DNA of 64,000 nt, taken from NCBI GenBank assembly GCA_031316255.1, contig JALDQW010000001.1:2141485-2205484 (forward strand), written 5' to 3'. A model generated the notes under the pieces. It did no database searches. It saw only the letters and a program-made list of their open reading frames with translations, and was not told the origin of the DNA. The DNA comes from Nitrosomonas sp. (GTDB lineage Bacteria > Pseudomonadota > Gammaproteobacteria > Burkholderiales > Nitrosomonadaceae). How positions within the stretch are numbered: the stretch's first letter is position 1; every line of letters begins with the position of its first letter. Made by a program: the position numbers and the translations under genes. Below are positions 45,936 to 54,578 of the stretch, piece after piece.

Positions 45936-46859
45936 CTATTTCTCATGTGTGATGTATGTGTGTTTTATAAAATTAGTTATTTTACGAGAAACATTTGTGG
46001 GTCGTTTAACAATATTTCTAATCAATTGAAAAAGCGGATAATCGGCGATGTCAAATAATCGGTGTTTGCAGACCATTTCAAGTGTATGAACCCCTTCGCC
46101 GGTTATGTTTCCGGTTTCGGCCCTGGCCAGCATGCGGCCGAGCGTATGATGATGGGAATCCTCGCTGGTGGCTGTGGTGATGAGATCTCCCAAACCTGCA
46201 AGGTGATAGGAACTGTTTTCCTTCCCGCCCATGTGATGCGCAATCTGACTCAGTTCACGTAGTGCGGCTGTGCTGAGAAAACCACGCATATTGTCACCCA
46301 ATTGCAATTCATCAGCCATGCCAAAAATCATGGCGTAGACATTTTTCAGAATAACAGACCAGCTGATTCCGGGAATGTCATCAGAGTGTTCAATAAAAAG
46401 ATGGGTATGTTGAAAACAGCAATGGATTTTGTTATAAACGGAATGGTTTAAACAGCCAAGCTGGGCAAAGGCATAGCGTCCCGCGCAAATCTCTTCAGAG
46501 ATCATGGGGCCATAGAGCAGCGCATAGGCATTTTTTGGATTGAGAACATCTTCGAAAATTTGTGCGGCTGTTTGCCCTGCTTCATCGAGACCCTTGGCAA
46601 TACTGATACAGATGCTTGATTTCTTGAGCAAGGGTGCGATATGTGTCACGATTTCCCGGTGCGGGTTAACCGGCAGGCAAAAAATAACAACATCTGCATC
46701 CGGAACTGCTTTTTCCAGAATGGCGGATTGGAAACCGGATTGGGGATACTTTTCCCAGATATCCAGGTGCTGGCGGGCCGAGAGTAAATGTTCCATCGCA
46801 TGACCCATTTCACCATACCCCAGAATTAATACGCTGAGTCGTTCTGATTTTTCTGTCAT
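45936..46859 (-). CDS. gpsA: NAD(P)-dependent glycerol-3-phosphate dehydrogenase-like protein
   Basis: 307 residues, slightly short for GpsA. The nucleotide-binding loop is LILGYGEMGHAME instead of GxGxWGTA. The middle has CISIAKGLD and ALLYGPMISEEI. The C-terminal domain has the catalytic-Lys segment ILKNVYAMIFGMADEL, NMRGFLSTAALREL and GLGDLITTATSEDSHHHTLGR, all GpsA-like. The enzyme would supply sn-glycerol-3-phosphate for phospholipids. The degenerate loop and isolated position suggest a paralogue rather than the main gpsA; I cannot test this from the window. Confidence 0.72.
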   Translation of the reverse strand: MTEKSERLSVLILGYGEMGHAMEHLLSARQHLDIWEKYPQSGFQSAILEKAVPDADVVIFCLPVNPHREIVTHIAPLLKKSSICISIAKGLDEAGQTAAQIFEDVLNPKNAYALLYGPMISEEICAGRYAFAQLGCLNHSVYNKIHCCFQHTHLFIEHSDDIPGISWSVILKNVYAMIFGMADELQLGDNMRGFLSTAALRELSQIAHHMGGKENSSYHLAGLGDLITTATSEDSHHHTLGRMLARAETGNITGEGVHTLEMVCKHRLFDIADYPLFQLIRNIVKRPTNVSRKITNFIKHTYITHEK

Positions 46860-47005
46860 TGTAAAAATCCCATTATTTCGCTGACAGCATTATCATCTCA
46901 TAAAGTATTCTTGAATGGGGGTGTTGTTAAAGGCCGATTCAGATGGAAAGAGTACGGGTACTCTTTCAGACTATTCTGATGCGAGGTCTGAAATATATAC
47001 TGTTG

Positions 47006-47044
47006 CAGAATCAGGTTCCAGCCGTATACCGGAACCTGATTCTG
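47006..47044. terminator. Strong hairpin after the first peroxidase gene
   Basis: A perfect 14-bp stem (CAGAATCAGGTTCC and complement) with an 11-nt loop, 18 bp beyond the minus-strand stop at 47062. A second hairpin, GAAAGAGTAC/GTACTCTTTC, lies at 46946-46967. Together they separate the peroxidase and gpsA-like genes. Confidence 0.65.
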
Positions 47045-47061
47045 TAAGCTTTTTTGGGTTG

Positions 47062-49260
47062 TTATTCCAGATAGTCTTCAAACGGCAGCAAAGGCTCTGC
47101 TGAACCTTCAGCGCCAACCGCTGGAATCACCAGTATTTCATCGGCTGCCAGCTTCTCACTCAGTTCACTCGTTGCTTCAATACTATGATTGTCGCCCACA
47201 TGGCCATGTGGAACAAACAACTCAGGATGATCGAATGGTGCTTTTTGATAGCGTACACGCTCATCGGTTAAACTTTTTAAAAAATTCAGCAGATCTTCCA
47301 GTCGTTGTGGTTCCAGCAAACGGGGTTGCACAAAAAACTTACCAAATTCTATCGTGTCGAGATGAAAATTTCCGCCACGGGCATAAAACTCAATCACCTG
47401 TCTGAGCGTTGCCATACCGCCATTATGCATATAAGGTCCGGTCAGTTCGATATTTCTGAGTGTTGGTGTTTTAAATGTACCTTGGGTTGCACTCAAAAAC
47501 CGCCTTCTGTCGGGTTTTTGTAATTCTGCAAGTGCTGCTTCAACGGTTGGAACAAATGTTGCAGGCGCGTTAAAACAATCCACAGTATCATGTTCCTGCG
47601 GTTGAACACCGTCTGCACGCGTAAAAATCAGCGGATGTGGACCGTCAATATCCAGTGCGATAGGAAACTCCAGATCACAAGGACGTATATCCGCCACATA
47701 CGGGTCTACAACACCGGTTTCACTACCAACGAGCAACTGCATGTACTGGTCGGCGAAAGATAACGGATTGCCGAATGGATCGAAACCGCCCAGACCGGGA
47801 TCGTTTTTCTCCGGCGTCACGCCTGTACTGGCAAAACCAACATCTTGAAACATGAATCCACCATTTAAAGGCAATAGCGTCACTACATCGGTTACACTGA
47901 CCCGGGTAGTTTCATTGCCGAATGCTTCTGGATGAATTTTTTGTATGAAAGCGTTGGTTTCGATTGCAGATGACGTAAAATTCGGGCCGACATGGCACAA
48001 AGCGCAATGTGAATCGCGAAAAATTTCCATGCCGCGCTGCGCCGATTCGCTCAGATCAATGGGCGTCCCGTGTTCATTTCTGGCGCTGCGATCAAACGGT
48101 GAATCATCGGAAATCAGTGTTGATTGATACATTTGCAGTGCCAATCCGAAAAACATCGCAAAATTGGCTTCCATCTGTGAATAAGGTAAACGAGCCATTT
48201 GTGAACCCGGTGGCGGAGAACCGAACCGGTCACGGCGAGTATACGACCAGTATTTTGGATTGAATGCTTCGGTAACTAATCGGTAATAGCGGGTTTCTAA
48301 TCCTTTTCTTAGCGTACCTTCGGTACTGTACGCGAGATCTCCGAGCACGCTGTCGTTCCAGTGTACATTCTGGTGCTCGAGCGGTATACGGTAAAACAGT
48401 TTACGCCCGAGGTCGGCAAAGGTTCGATTTTCACAGGACATTTCAAAACCATCCATCGGAGGGCCTACTGACTGTGAAGCCAGTGATGAATTGATTAATC
48501 GTAAACGTTGCTTGGTCACCGTTCCATCCGAATTTTTTACCCAGATTCCGGCATTGGGATCGCGATCTCCCCAAGGACTGCTGCCGTTGAATATATTATT
48601 GGCGCGCCCATCCCAGAAATTGCGGAAATTAAAAGCAGCATTGATGACGGTTGGTGTATTACGCGGTTCGACCTTGCGCGTGCCTTTGGCGCCAACATGA
48701 AAAACCGGATCGATGCTGCGGTCGCAGTTGTCATTGACGTCATGGAACCAGCTGGTATCGAGATAGTTTCCGCCAAAAGTCCCTGCCGAGGAAACGACAT
48801 CGTCACTATTGTATGTAATTGGGCTGCGAGGATCTACAGGATCCTCGAGATCAAAAAACGGGAAATCAACTTTTTTCAAAGTCGCATTGGGTCCGCGCAG
48901 GGATCCATTTTTACCGAATGAAAATTCGGCGGGTAACTCGCTATTCCTGCCGATTGGCGCAAGCTGGTTCTTGGTGCGCCGGTCAGCGCCGGCATGAAAA
49001 TGACACGTGGCGCAGGCTACGCCGTCGCTGCCGACATTCATGTCCCAAAATAACGCCTTGCCGAGAATAATCGCTTTTTCCTGATCAACAATAATCGGAT
49101 CGGGGCCATCAAGAAGTCCTGGAACTTCTGGTGCGGGCGCGCCTTTCAACGATACCGGTAACGGACCAAAGCCGCCGGCCGACAGCAGTGATGCGGTATA
49201 AAAGGTTAGTAATGATATGACGGCCAGATCGGCGGTAATTTTCTTTATAGCAATAAACAC
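47062..49260 (-). CDS. Diheme cytochrome c peroxidase, MauG/CcpA family (paralogue 1)
   Basis: 732 residues, about twice the length of standard CcpA. A Sec signal peptide (residues about 1-29) is followed by GPLPVSLKGAPAPEVPGL. The first heme motif CATCH is in GVACATCHFHAGADRR (residue about 82), the second CALCH in DSHCALCHVGPNF (about 418). A C-terminal TLRNIELTGPYMHNGGMATL supplies the conserved peroxidase-family loop with Met. It should be a periplasmic c-type cytochrome reducing peroxide or oxidising a partner. The upstream paralogue is 103 bp away on the same strand. The long C-terminal tail (VPHGHVGDNHSIEA and DEILVIPAVGAEG) is shared by both. Confidence 0.85.
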   Translation of the reverse strand: MFIAIKKITADLAVISLLTFYTASLLSAGGFGPLPVSLKGAPAPEVPGLLDGPDPIIVDQEKAIILGKALFWDMNVGSDGVACATCHFHAGADRRTKNQLAPIGRNSELPAEFSFGKNGSLRGPNATLKKVDFPFFDLEDPVDPRSPITYNSDDVVSSAGTFGGNYLDTSWFHDVNDNCDRSIDPVFHVGAKGTRKVEPRNTPTVINAAFNFRNFWDGRANNIFNGSSPWGDRDPNAGIWVKNSDGTVTKQRLRLINSSLASQSVGPPMDGFEMSCENRTFADLGRKLFYRIPLEHQNVHWNDSVLGDLAYSTEGTLRKGLETRYYRLVTEAFNPKYWSYTRRDRFGSPPPGSQMARLPYSQMEANFAMFFGLALQMYQSTLISDDSPFDRSARNEHGTPIDLSESAQRGMEIFRDSHCALCHVGPNFTSSAIETNAFIQKIHPEAFGNETTRVSVTDVVTLLPLNGGFMFQDVGFASTGVTPEKNDPGLGGFDPFGNPLSFADQYMQLLVGSETGVVDPYVADIRPCDLEFPIALDIDGPHPLIFTRADGVQPQEHDTVDCFNAPATFVPTVEAALAELQKPDRRRFLSATQGTFKTPTLRNIELTGPYMHNGGMATLRQVIEFYARGGNFHLDTIEFGKFFVQPRLLEPQRLEDLLNFLKSLTDERVRYQKAPFDHPELFVPHGHVGDNHSIEATSELSEKLAADEILVIPAVGAEGSAEPLLPFEDYLE

Positions 49261-49363
49261 AGTTCTTCCTCTTTATTCATCGTTGCGAAATCAGGTCTCT
49301 CAAATCACGTTTTATCGTTTACGTTGATTTCACAAACTGGTTTGTTCGCGTTCGTAATATGCA

Positions 49364-51643
49364 TTATTCGTCGAGATAAAATTCAAACGGTTGCAGCGGT
49401 TCGCTCGAACCTCCGGCGCCAACGGCTGGGATCACCAGTATTTCATCTGCTGCAAGGATGGGGTTAAATAGGTTAGGTAGGGTTATTAATACGTTATCCC
49501 CAACATGGCCATTTGAAACAAACAACTCGGGATGATCGAATGGCGCTTTCTGATACCGTACGCGTTCATCAGTCAAGCTTTTTAAAAAATTGAGCAAATC
49601 TTCCAGTCGTTGAGGATCCAATAAGGGCGGTTGGTTAAAAATCTTTATTAATTCTATGGTATCTATTTCAAAGTTACCGCCACGGGCATAAAACTCGATG
49701 ACTTGCCCAAGCGTCGCCATACTCCCGTTATGCATATAAGGCCCGGTGAGTTCTATATTTCTCAATGTGGGCACCTTAAAAGAGCCTCTGGCTGCACTGA
49801 GAAACCGTCGCCTGTCCGGGTTACTCAGCTCTGCCCGGGCTGTTTCAGCGGTCGGAATATAGGTTGCGAGCGGATTCAAGCAATCAACTGTGCTCTGTGT
49901 TTGCGGTTGTATATCGTCAGTCTGTGTAAAAAAGAATGGATGCGGTTGATCCAGATCTGCGCTTGCAATGGAAAAATCCATATCACAAGGGCGCACGTCT
50001 GCTACATAAGGATCAACTACGCCTGCTTCATTACCTGCGAGTAGCTGCATATACTGATCGGCGAATGATAGCGGATTGCCGAATGGATCGAATCCGCCCA
50101 GACCCCAATCATTATCCTTCGGTGTTACACCTGTACCGGCAAATCCAACATCTTCAAACATGCCGCCACCTGTTGCAGAGATAACAGTAACAACATCAGT
50201 GACGCTGGCCCGGGGGATTTTTTGACCGAAATTACTGGGTTCTATTTGTTGCAAAATACCGTTTGTTACAACCGCAGAAGACGTCAAATTCGGCCCGAAA
50301 TGACACATTGCGCAATGTGCTTCAATGAATATATCCATGCCGCGTCTTGCCGACTCACTCATCGTAATCAGATTTTCGTGATCGTCTTCGTCCAGCGCGG
50401 CTCGTAATTGATCATTATCCAGGTCGGAATCCTTGTCACGCTCATCGTGTTCTTCGTGCTCATCGAAAAGGGTCCGATCGAACGGCGAATCATCCGATAT
50501 CAGTGTTGACATATACGCTTGCAGCGCCAAACCGAAAAACATTGAAAAATTAGCTTCCATCTGCGAATAAGGCCAAAGGGGCGCTTCAGCGCTCGGCGGT
50601 GGCGAACCGAATTTGCCGCGTCTGATATGCGACCAGTATTTGGGATTGAACGCTTCCATAACTAATCGATAATAACGGGTATTCAATCCGCTCATTAGCT
50701 CACCTTCGGTGCTGAATGCTAAATCACCCAGGACGCTATCGTTCCAATGGACTCTTTGGTGTTCAAGGGGTTGGCGGTAAAGCAGCTTGCGGCCAAGTTC
50801 GGGAAATGTCCGTTTTTTACAGGACATTTCAATGTCGTCCATTGGCGGCCCAACTGCCTGGGAAGCCAAAGCCGAATTGATTAATCTCAAACGCTGCTTG
50901 GTGATCGATCCATTTTGGTTTTTCACCCAGACACCGGCATCGGGATCGCGATCTCCCCACGGGTTGCTGCCATTGAAAACATTGTTGGCCCGGCCGTCCC
51001 AGAAGTTGCGAAAATTAAACACCGCATTGATCACGGTCGGTGTATTCCGTGGTGTAACCTTGCGCGTACCTTTGGCGCCAACGTGAAAAACCGGATCAGC
51101 ACTTTGATCACAATCGTCGCTTGCCGTGAAAAACATGTTGGATTTCCGGTAGATGCCGCCAAATGAGCCCGCAGATGCAACAATGTCGTCGCTATGGTAT
51201 GTAATATCACTGTCAGGATCCGCAGCGTTCGCGCGATCAAAAAATGGAAAGTCGTTTTTTGTTAAAGTGGCGTTAGGTCCACGCAGGGACCCATCTTTTC
51301 CGAATGAAAATTCTGGAGATAACGCGCTGTTTCTGCCGATCGGCGCAAGTTGATTTTTAGTGCGCCGGTCAGCGCCGGCATGAAAATGACAGGTGGCGCA
51401 TGCAACGCCGTCACTGCCGACATTCATGTCCCAGAATAATGCTTTGCCAAGAATAATGGCTTTTTCCTGGTTAACGATAATGGGATCGGGACCATCAAAC
51501 AGTCCCGGGACTTCAGGAACGGGTGCATTCTTTAATGAAAAGGGAAGTGGGCCGAGACCGTCGGCCAGTAGTGCGGTATTGTAACAAAGGGTGAGGAAAA
51601 GTAATTGGGTTAGATTAATAATTTTTATCCTATTAATTTTCAT
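49364..51643 (-). CDS. Diheme cytochrome c peroxidase, MauG/CcpA family (paralogue 2)
   Basis: 759 residues from the ATG at 51643, chosen because GGAG lies 8 nt upstream and the next residues form a signal peptide (IINLTQLLFLTLCYN); the frame extends 23 codons further without either. It is closely similar to the downstream paralogue along its whole length: CATCH in GVACATCHFHAGADRR, CAMCH in EAHCAMCHFGPNL, and TLRNIELTGPYMHNGSMATL. It carries an extra acidic/His insert before the second heme (about 425-455, with EHEEHDERDKDSDLDND), which might bind calcium or another metal. A tandem duplication with later specialisation is likely. A structured leader lies about 490 bp upstream. Confidence 0.85.
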   Translation of the reverse strand: MKINRIKIINLTQLLFLTLCYNTALLADGLGPLPFSLKNAPVPEVPGLFDGPDPIIVNQEKAIILGKALFWDMNVGSDGVACATCHFHAGADRRTKNQLAPIGRNSALSPEFSFGKDGSLRGPNATLTKNDFPFFDRANAADPDSDITYHSDDIVASAGSFGGIYRKSNMFFTASDDCDQSADPVFHVGAKGTRKVTPRNTPTVINAVFNFRNFWDGRANNVFNGSNPWGDRDPDAGVWVKNQNGSITKQRLRLINSALASQAVGPPMDDIEMSCKKRTFPELGRKLLYRQPLEHQRVHWNDSVLGDLAFSTEGELMSGLNTRYYRLVMEAFNPKYWSHIRRGKFGSPPPSAEAPLWPYSQMEANFSMFFGLALQAYMSTLISDDSPFDRTLFDEHEEHDERDKDSDLDNDQLRAALDEDDHENLITMSESARRGMDIFIEAHCAMCHFGPNLTSSAVVTNGILQQIEPSNFGQKIPRASVTDVVTVISATGGGMFEDVGFAGTGVTPKDNDWGLGGFDPFGNPLSFADQYMQLLAGNEAGVVDPYVADVRPCDMDFSIASADLDQPHPFFFTQTDDIQPQTQSTVDCLNPLATYIPTAETARAELSNPDRRRFLSAARGSFKVPTLRNIELTGPYMHNGSMATLGQVIEFYARGGNFEIDTIELIKIFNQPPLLDPQRLEDLLNFLKSLTDERVRYQKAPFDHPELFVSNGHVGDNVLITLPNLFNPILAADEILVIPAVGAGGSSEPLQPFEFYLDE

Positions 51644-52129
51644 TATCTTGCTCCATGCAAATATCAGCGTTTCCAGCCGATATCTAAATTTTTGCCAAGC
51701 ATGCGGTTGCAACCACGGTTATTATGGTTGCGACTACGATGATGGTATTGCTTGTTTAACAATGCAGAATGCTTGCCATCATTGATGAACCGGTAGTCAG
51801 TCATCGGAGTTGTCAATGCTCGGTGAGTTAATATGTAATCAGAGTTTCCATCAAGTGACTGGAATCAAACTCGGTTTTCTCCGCTACATGGCAGAGTGAA
51901 CGTTTGTAAAAAAATGCGCCGGTAAAGAAAATTACTGTTGAGATCGTTCCAGCCACAGTTTTTACACGATATATTTTTTGTTTATTAATATTTTTCACCT
52001 AAAAAATATAGTTTTCACTGGAAGCATGATGCTTTCCGCTGATTTGTTGTGTGACTATGAAATATATTCAGGAAATGCGTCCGGAATGATTAATATGAGA
52101 CCGGCCTGATACTTATTGCACACCGGTTC
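51644..52129 (-). other. Long gap between peroxidase 2 and the upstream structured leader
   Basis: Nearly 490 bp without a recognisable gene on either strand; short frames lack family features. AT-rich around 51965-52015, where a promoter for the peroxidase could sit. The leader RNA at 52130-52227 points towards this gap, so it either controls a very long 5' UTR or is left over from a lost gene. Confidence 0.5.
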
Positions 52130-52227
52130 ACTTATTCCCCGTCATTCGCGGGAGGCAGCCCGGCCATCTCTCGTTATAAAAAGATCCGCTGGCTTTCCGA
52201 GCTTGCTTTACAGCAAGGGTGGTTTTT
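52130..52227 (-). ncRNA. GEMM-like (c-di-GMP-I-type) structured leader, copy B
   Basis: On the minus strand: AAACCACCC, hairpin CTTGCT-GTAA-AGCAAG with a GNRA tetraloop, CTCGGAAAGCCAGCGGATC, a second hairpin, then GAGATGGCCGGGCTGCC and a third hairpin TCCCG/CGGGGA. The AAAGCC...GGCCGGG pairing and GNRA-capped first hairpin resemble the c-di-GMP-I aptamer. The layout is the same as copy A at 53365-53458. A sigma-70-like GATAAT with TTGTTT upstream, and the 17-bp operator at 52267, lie in front. The family is a proposal; I could not run a covariance search. Confidence 0.45.
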
Positions 52228-52266
52228 TACTGATCTAAGATTATCTTGAAAAAATAACAAAAACAA

Positions 52267-52283
52267 TGTGACATATTGTCGCA
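52267..52283 (-). promoter_or_regulatory. 17-bp inverted-repeat operator, site 1
   Basis: On the plus strand TGTGACA-TAT-TGTCGCA, a near-perfect palindrome. The same element occurs at 53497-53513 and 54562-54578, each time just before a -35-like TTG on the minus strand, a position suited to an activator. Confidence 0.65.
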
Positions 52284-52327
52284 TTGTTTACTGTTTTGAA
52301 GATACCAATGGTTGCATGTATTGCCCA

Positions 52328-52364
52328 AACAGAAAAGGGCGCTGTAACACGCCCTTTTCTGTTT
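52328..52364 (-). terminator. Terminator of the PEP-CTERM gene
   Basis: Perfect 14-bp stem AACAGAAAAGGGCG / CGCCCTTTTCTGTT with an 8-nt loop, followed by T residues on the minus strand, starting 18 bp past the stop codon. Confidence 0.85.
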
Positions 52365-52381
52365 CTTGCCCTGCCGTCTGA

Positions 52382-53218
52382 CTAAGCCGGCATCATATCG
52401 AATTCTTTGCGCGGCTGATTTCTCAGGCGCCAGCCAACGAAGCCGAGACCTGCCACCAGCATCGCCCAGGTTTGCGCTTCAGGCACTGCGCTGACTACCA
52501 GATCATATCCAGTGGTTGTTGCGGTGCCATCCGTGCCACCAACATATACGGTATACCAGCCTGCGGCAAGGTTGTTGAAATCAAGCGTTGCCGAATGTGC
52601 GCTGGTGTTGCCGGTAACACCTGTTTCAAATACATTGGTTATACTGACGTCATGCGTTCCGGCCAGAATCGTTTCACCCCAACCGGTGCCGGATGTAAAG
52701 TTGACATTCGGGTTGGATACCGCATAACCCAGAGTTTCAGCCATATTGCCAAGTCCGCCGGACATCCATTGAGTTCCGTTGTCTCCCAGAGGACCGCTGA
52801 CATTAAAGGAATGTGGCATGGTAAAGCCGGCTGTACTCAAGCAGCAAAAACCTGGCTCTGTACCACCATCAAACTCGGTTGCGCCCGATGCCCATACGGC
52901 AAAACCAGGAGCAAAATCGCCAGCACCATTAACCGTGACACTGACATTGCCGGCGTCATGATTCATAAACGTGAACCATTGACCTGTATGTGCCCAGGCT
53001 GAATTATTCAACGCAGGATTGGTTGTCATACTGTTTGGTGTTGCTACAGCGTTCGAAGCTGAGATGGTGTTTCCCGGATGCAGATGATTCGTCCCGCTCC
53101 AGGTCTGAAAGTCTACTGCTCCGGCTGCAAAGGCGTTGGCGCCAAATAATGTGGCAATGGCAACTACCGAAGCTTTTACAGCAACCTTTGTTGATTTAGA
53201 ATGTTTTCTCGTAAACAA
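52382..53218 (-). CDS. PEP-CTERM sorting-domain protein
   Basis: 278 residues, starting at a TTG with AAGGAGAG 4-9 nt upstream. A long, basic Sec signal peptide (residues about 1-32, ATLFGANAFAAGA) is followed by a beta-rich domain with Asp, Gly and Thr, then the sorting signal: VPEAQTWAMLVAGLGFVGWRLRN, i.e. a PE-type motif, transmembrane helix and Arg. Exosortase would cut at the motif and release the protein to the outer surface or biofilm matrix. A 150-nt leader with a GEMM-like fold and a 17-bp operator precede it. The mature function is unknown. No exosortase gene is in the window. Confidence 0.87.
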   Translation of the reverse strand: MFTRKHSKSTKVAVKASVVAIATLFGANAFAAGAVDFQTWSGTNHLHPGNTISASNAVATPNSMTTNPALNNSAWAHTGQWFTFMNHDAGNVSVTVNGAGDFAPGFAVWASGATEFDGGTEPGFCCLSTAGFTMPHSFNVSGPLGDNGTQWMSGGLGNMAETLGYAVSNPNVNFTSGTGWGETILAGTHDVSITNVFETGVTGNTSAHSATLDFNNLAAGWYTVYVGGTDGTATTTGYDLVVSAVPEAQTWAMLVAGLGFVGWRLRNQPRKEFDMMPA

Positions 53219-53364
53219 TTTTCTCTCCTTGTTAAGATAAAGTGATTGCTAATAGAATGAGCGTCATTGCCGAACCTGTGTACTGGATCGGTGCGACACC
53301 AAGCTTACGAATGATGATCTGAAATGCCCTGAAAATGTATTCGTAATACTTTATCTCAGCTACT

Positions 53365-53458
53365 CCCCATCATCCATGGGAGACAACCCGGCCATCTCGA
53401 TATGGAATGGAGATCCGTGGCTTTCCGGACTTGCTTTGCAGCAAGGGTGGCTTTTACT
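53365..53458 (-). ncRNA. GEMM-like (c-di-GMP-I-type) structured leader, copy A
   Basis: On the minus strand: AAAAGCCACCC, hairpin CTTGCT-GCAA-AGCAAG (GNRA loop), TCCGGAAAGCCACGGATCTC, loop, GAGATGGCCGGGTTGTC, then hairpin CTCCCA/TGGGGAG before the PEP-CTERM gene. Compared with copy B the paired segments are kept while loops and several pairs differ (GCAA/GTAA, ACGG/AGCGG, GTTG/GCTG), as expected for a conserved RNA. The AAAGCCACGG...GGCCGGGTTG core is reminiscent of the c-di-GMP-I riboswitch. A promoter-like TTGTTT-N16-GATAAT lies just upstream. Confidence 0.5.
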
Positions 53459-53496
53459 TATTGGGTCAATTATCCAGAAAAAGAAACACTAAACAA

Positions 53497-53513
53497 TGTG
53501 ACAAATTGCCGCA
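53497..53513 (-). promoter_or_regulatory. 17-bp inverted-repeat operator, site 2
   Basis: Plus-strand TGTGACA-AAT-TGCCGCA, flanked on the left by CAA as at site 1. On the minus strand it lies immediately before TTGTTT of the putative -35 box, 38 nt ahead of the structured leader. Confidence 0.65.
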
Positions 53514-53658
53514 CTTGACAATTTGTTACCTTGTTTCAGTTAATTTATGCTCAAGAATGCTGCGGTGTTTTCGTTACGTCTGGTTATTGCCAACGCCCTG
53601 AATTTAATAGCGCCGGTCGGCCTGATCGAATCAGAGCATTGGCTTTAATAACAGTAGG

Positions 53659-54453
53659 TTATGCTAAGCTGTTGGCGGCTAAGCGGCGGCGATTTGCCGT
53701 TACACTCACCAGACCGAGACCGACTAGCAACATTGCATAAAATTCAGGTTCAGGAACAACGGAAACCATCCCTTCAACACCATATGCAGACCACGGTGCT
53801 ACTTGGTCCGAATAATCCGTGCCGCCGACAAAAATCGAGTAGTCGCCAGCGGTTAAATGAAAGGTTTGAGAAACATGATTGTCTGCGACGCCGTCACCGC
53901 CAGGAACAACGCCGAAGCCATAATCAACGCTGCCATCGTAAGCTGAACCAACATAAGTGAAGACTGTGGCAGGATCATTGGCGTCGTTGGTTATACGCCA
54001 GGTATCGAGTGTCCTGAACGCGCCTTCGGTAAAAGCACCGCCAGAATCAGCATCCCGTAAAGCAATTGATCCAGCACTGTTGTCATAATCAGCACCCAGC
54101 GGGGCTAAATGTGCCAGACCGCTATAGAGCGAAAAGCCAGGATTGAGGCCGCCGAGTACGTCTGTTCCGGATGCCTGGTCCGAAAATGAGATGGTAACAT
54201 CGGCTTCATTGTCGAGATGGAACCGATAGGCACGCAAACGGTGTGAATCGCCCCAATCGGCATCGGTTCCGTCAATCCAGCCGTGTCTGCCGGTAACCGC
54301 CTGCCCACCGATTGTCAGTGATTGTGCGGTTGCGCCAGTGAATGAACCAAAATCGCGGCCACCATAACCGATGTGCGCCATTGCCTGCATTGCAATCATG
54401 CCTGTAAGCAATATCGCAGAATTAATTATTTTTTTTATCAACTTTTTCTTCAT
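53659..54453 (-). CDS. PEP-CTERM sorting-domain protein
   Basis: 264 residues. Sec signal peptide (KIINSAILLTGMIAMQAMAH), a beta-sandwich middle with repeated Asp/Gly (FHLDNEADVTISFSDQ; YSIFVGGTDYSD), and a canonical C-terminal sorting signal VVPEPEFYAMLLVGLGLVSV followed by NRRR. The middle resembles lectin-like extracellular domains, but I do not recognise a named family. CGGAG lies 8 nt before the ATG. The operator at 54562 and a weak TTGAAT-N16-CAATAC promoter precede it. It is followed after 440 bp by the second PEP-CTERM gene. It should be exported and anchored or released by exosortase. Confidence 0.87.
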   Translation of the reverse strand: MKKKLIKKIINSAILLTGMIAMQAMAHIGYGGRDFGSFTGATAQSLTIGGQAVTGRHGWIDGTDADWGDSHRLRAYRFHLDNEADVTISFSDQASGTDVLGGLNPGFSLYSGLAHLAPLGADYDNSAGSIALRDADSGGAFTEGAFRTLDTWRITNDANDPATVFTYVGSAYDGSVDYGFGVVPGGDGVADNHVSQTFHLTAGDYSIFVGGTDYSDQVAPWSAYGVEGMVSVVPEPEFYAMLLVGLGLVSVTANRRRLAANSLA

Positions 54454-54561
54454 ACTATCAACTCCGATTTATTGATTTAGAATTAAGCAAGCGATTTACG
54501 CTTTCATTTCCTTTGCGTGGCCACGCAGGTGGAGTATTGAACACCTCCGTCCAAGATTCAA

Positions 54562-54578
54562 TGTGACAAAATGCCGCA
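54562..54578 (-). promoter_or_regulatory. 17-bp inverted-repeat operator, site 3
   Basis: Plus-strand TGTGACA-AAA-TGCCGCA, 109 bp upstream of the PEP-CTERM start at 54453. On the minus strand it is followed by TTGAAT. No GEMM-like leader is seen here. The rest of the gap 54454-54912 shows no gene. Confidence 0.65.

Noticed and set aside
52196..52230. A plus-strand rho-independent terminator (CTTGCTTTACAGCAAG then GGTGGTTTTTT)
   Set aside because: No plus-strand gene ends here; the same hairpin is conserved with the leader on the minus strand, where it is better explained as part of a structured RNA.
52267..52283. CRP/FNR binding site
   Set aside because: The TGTGA and TCGCA halves are separated by 7 rather than 6 bases and the other two copies depart further from TCACA.
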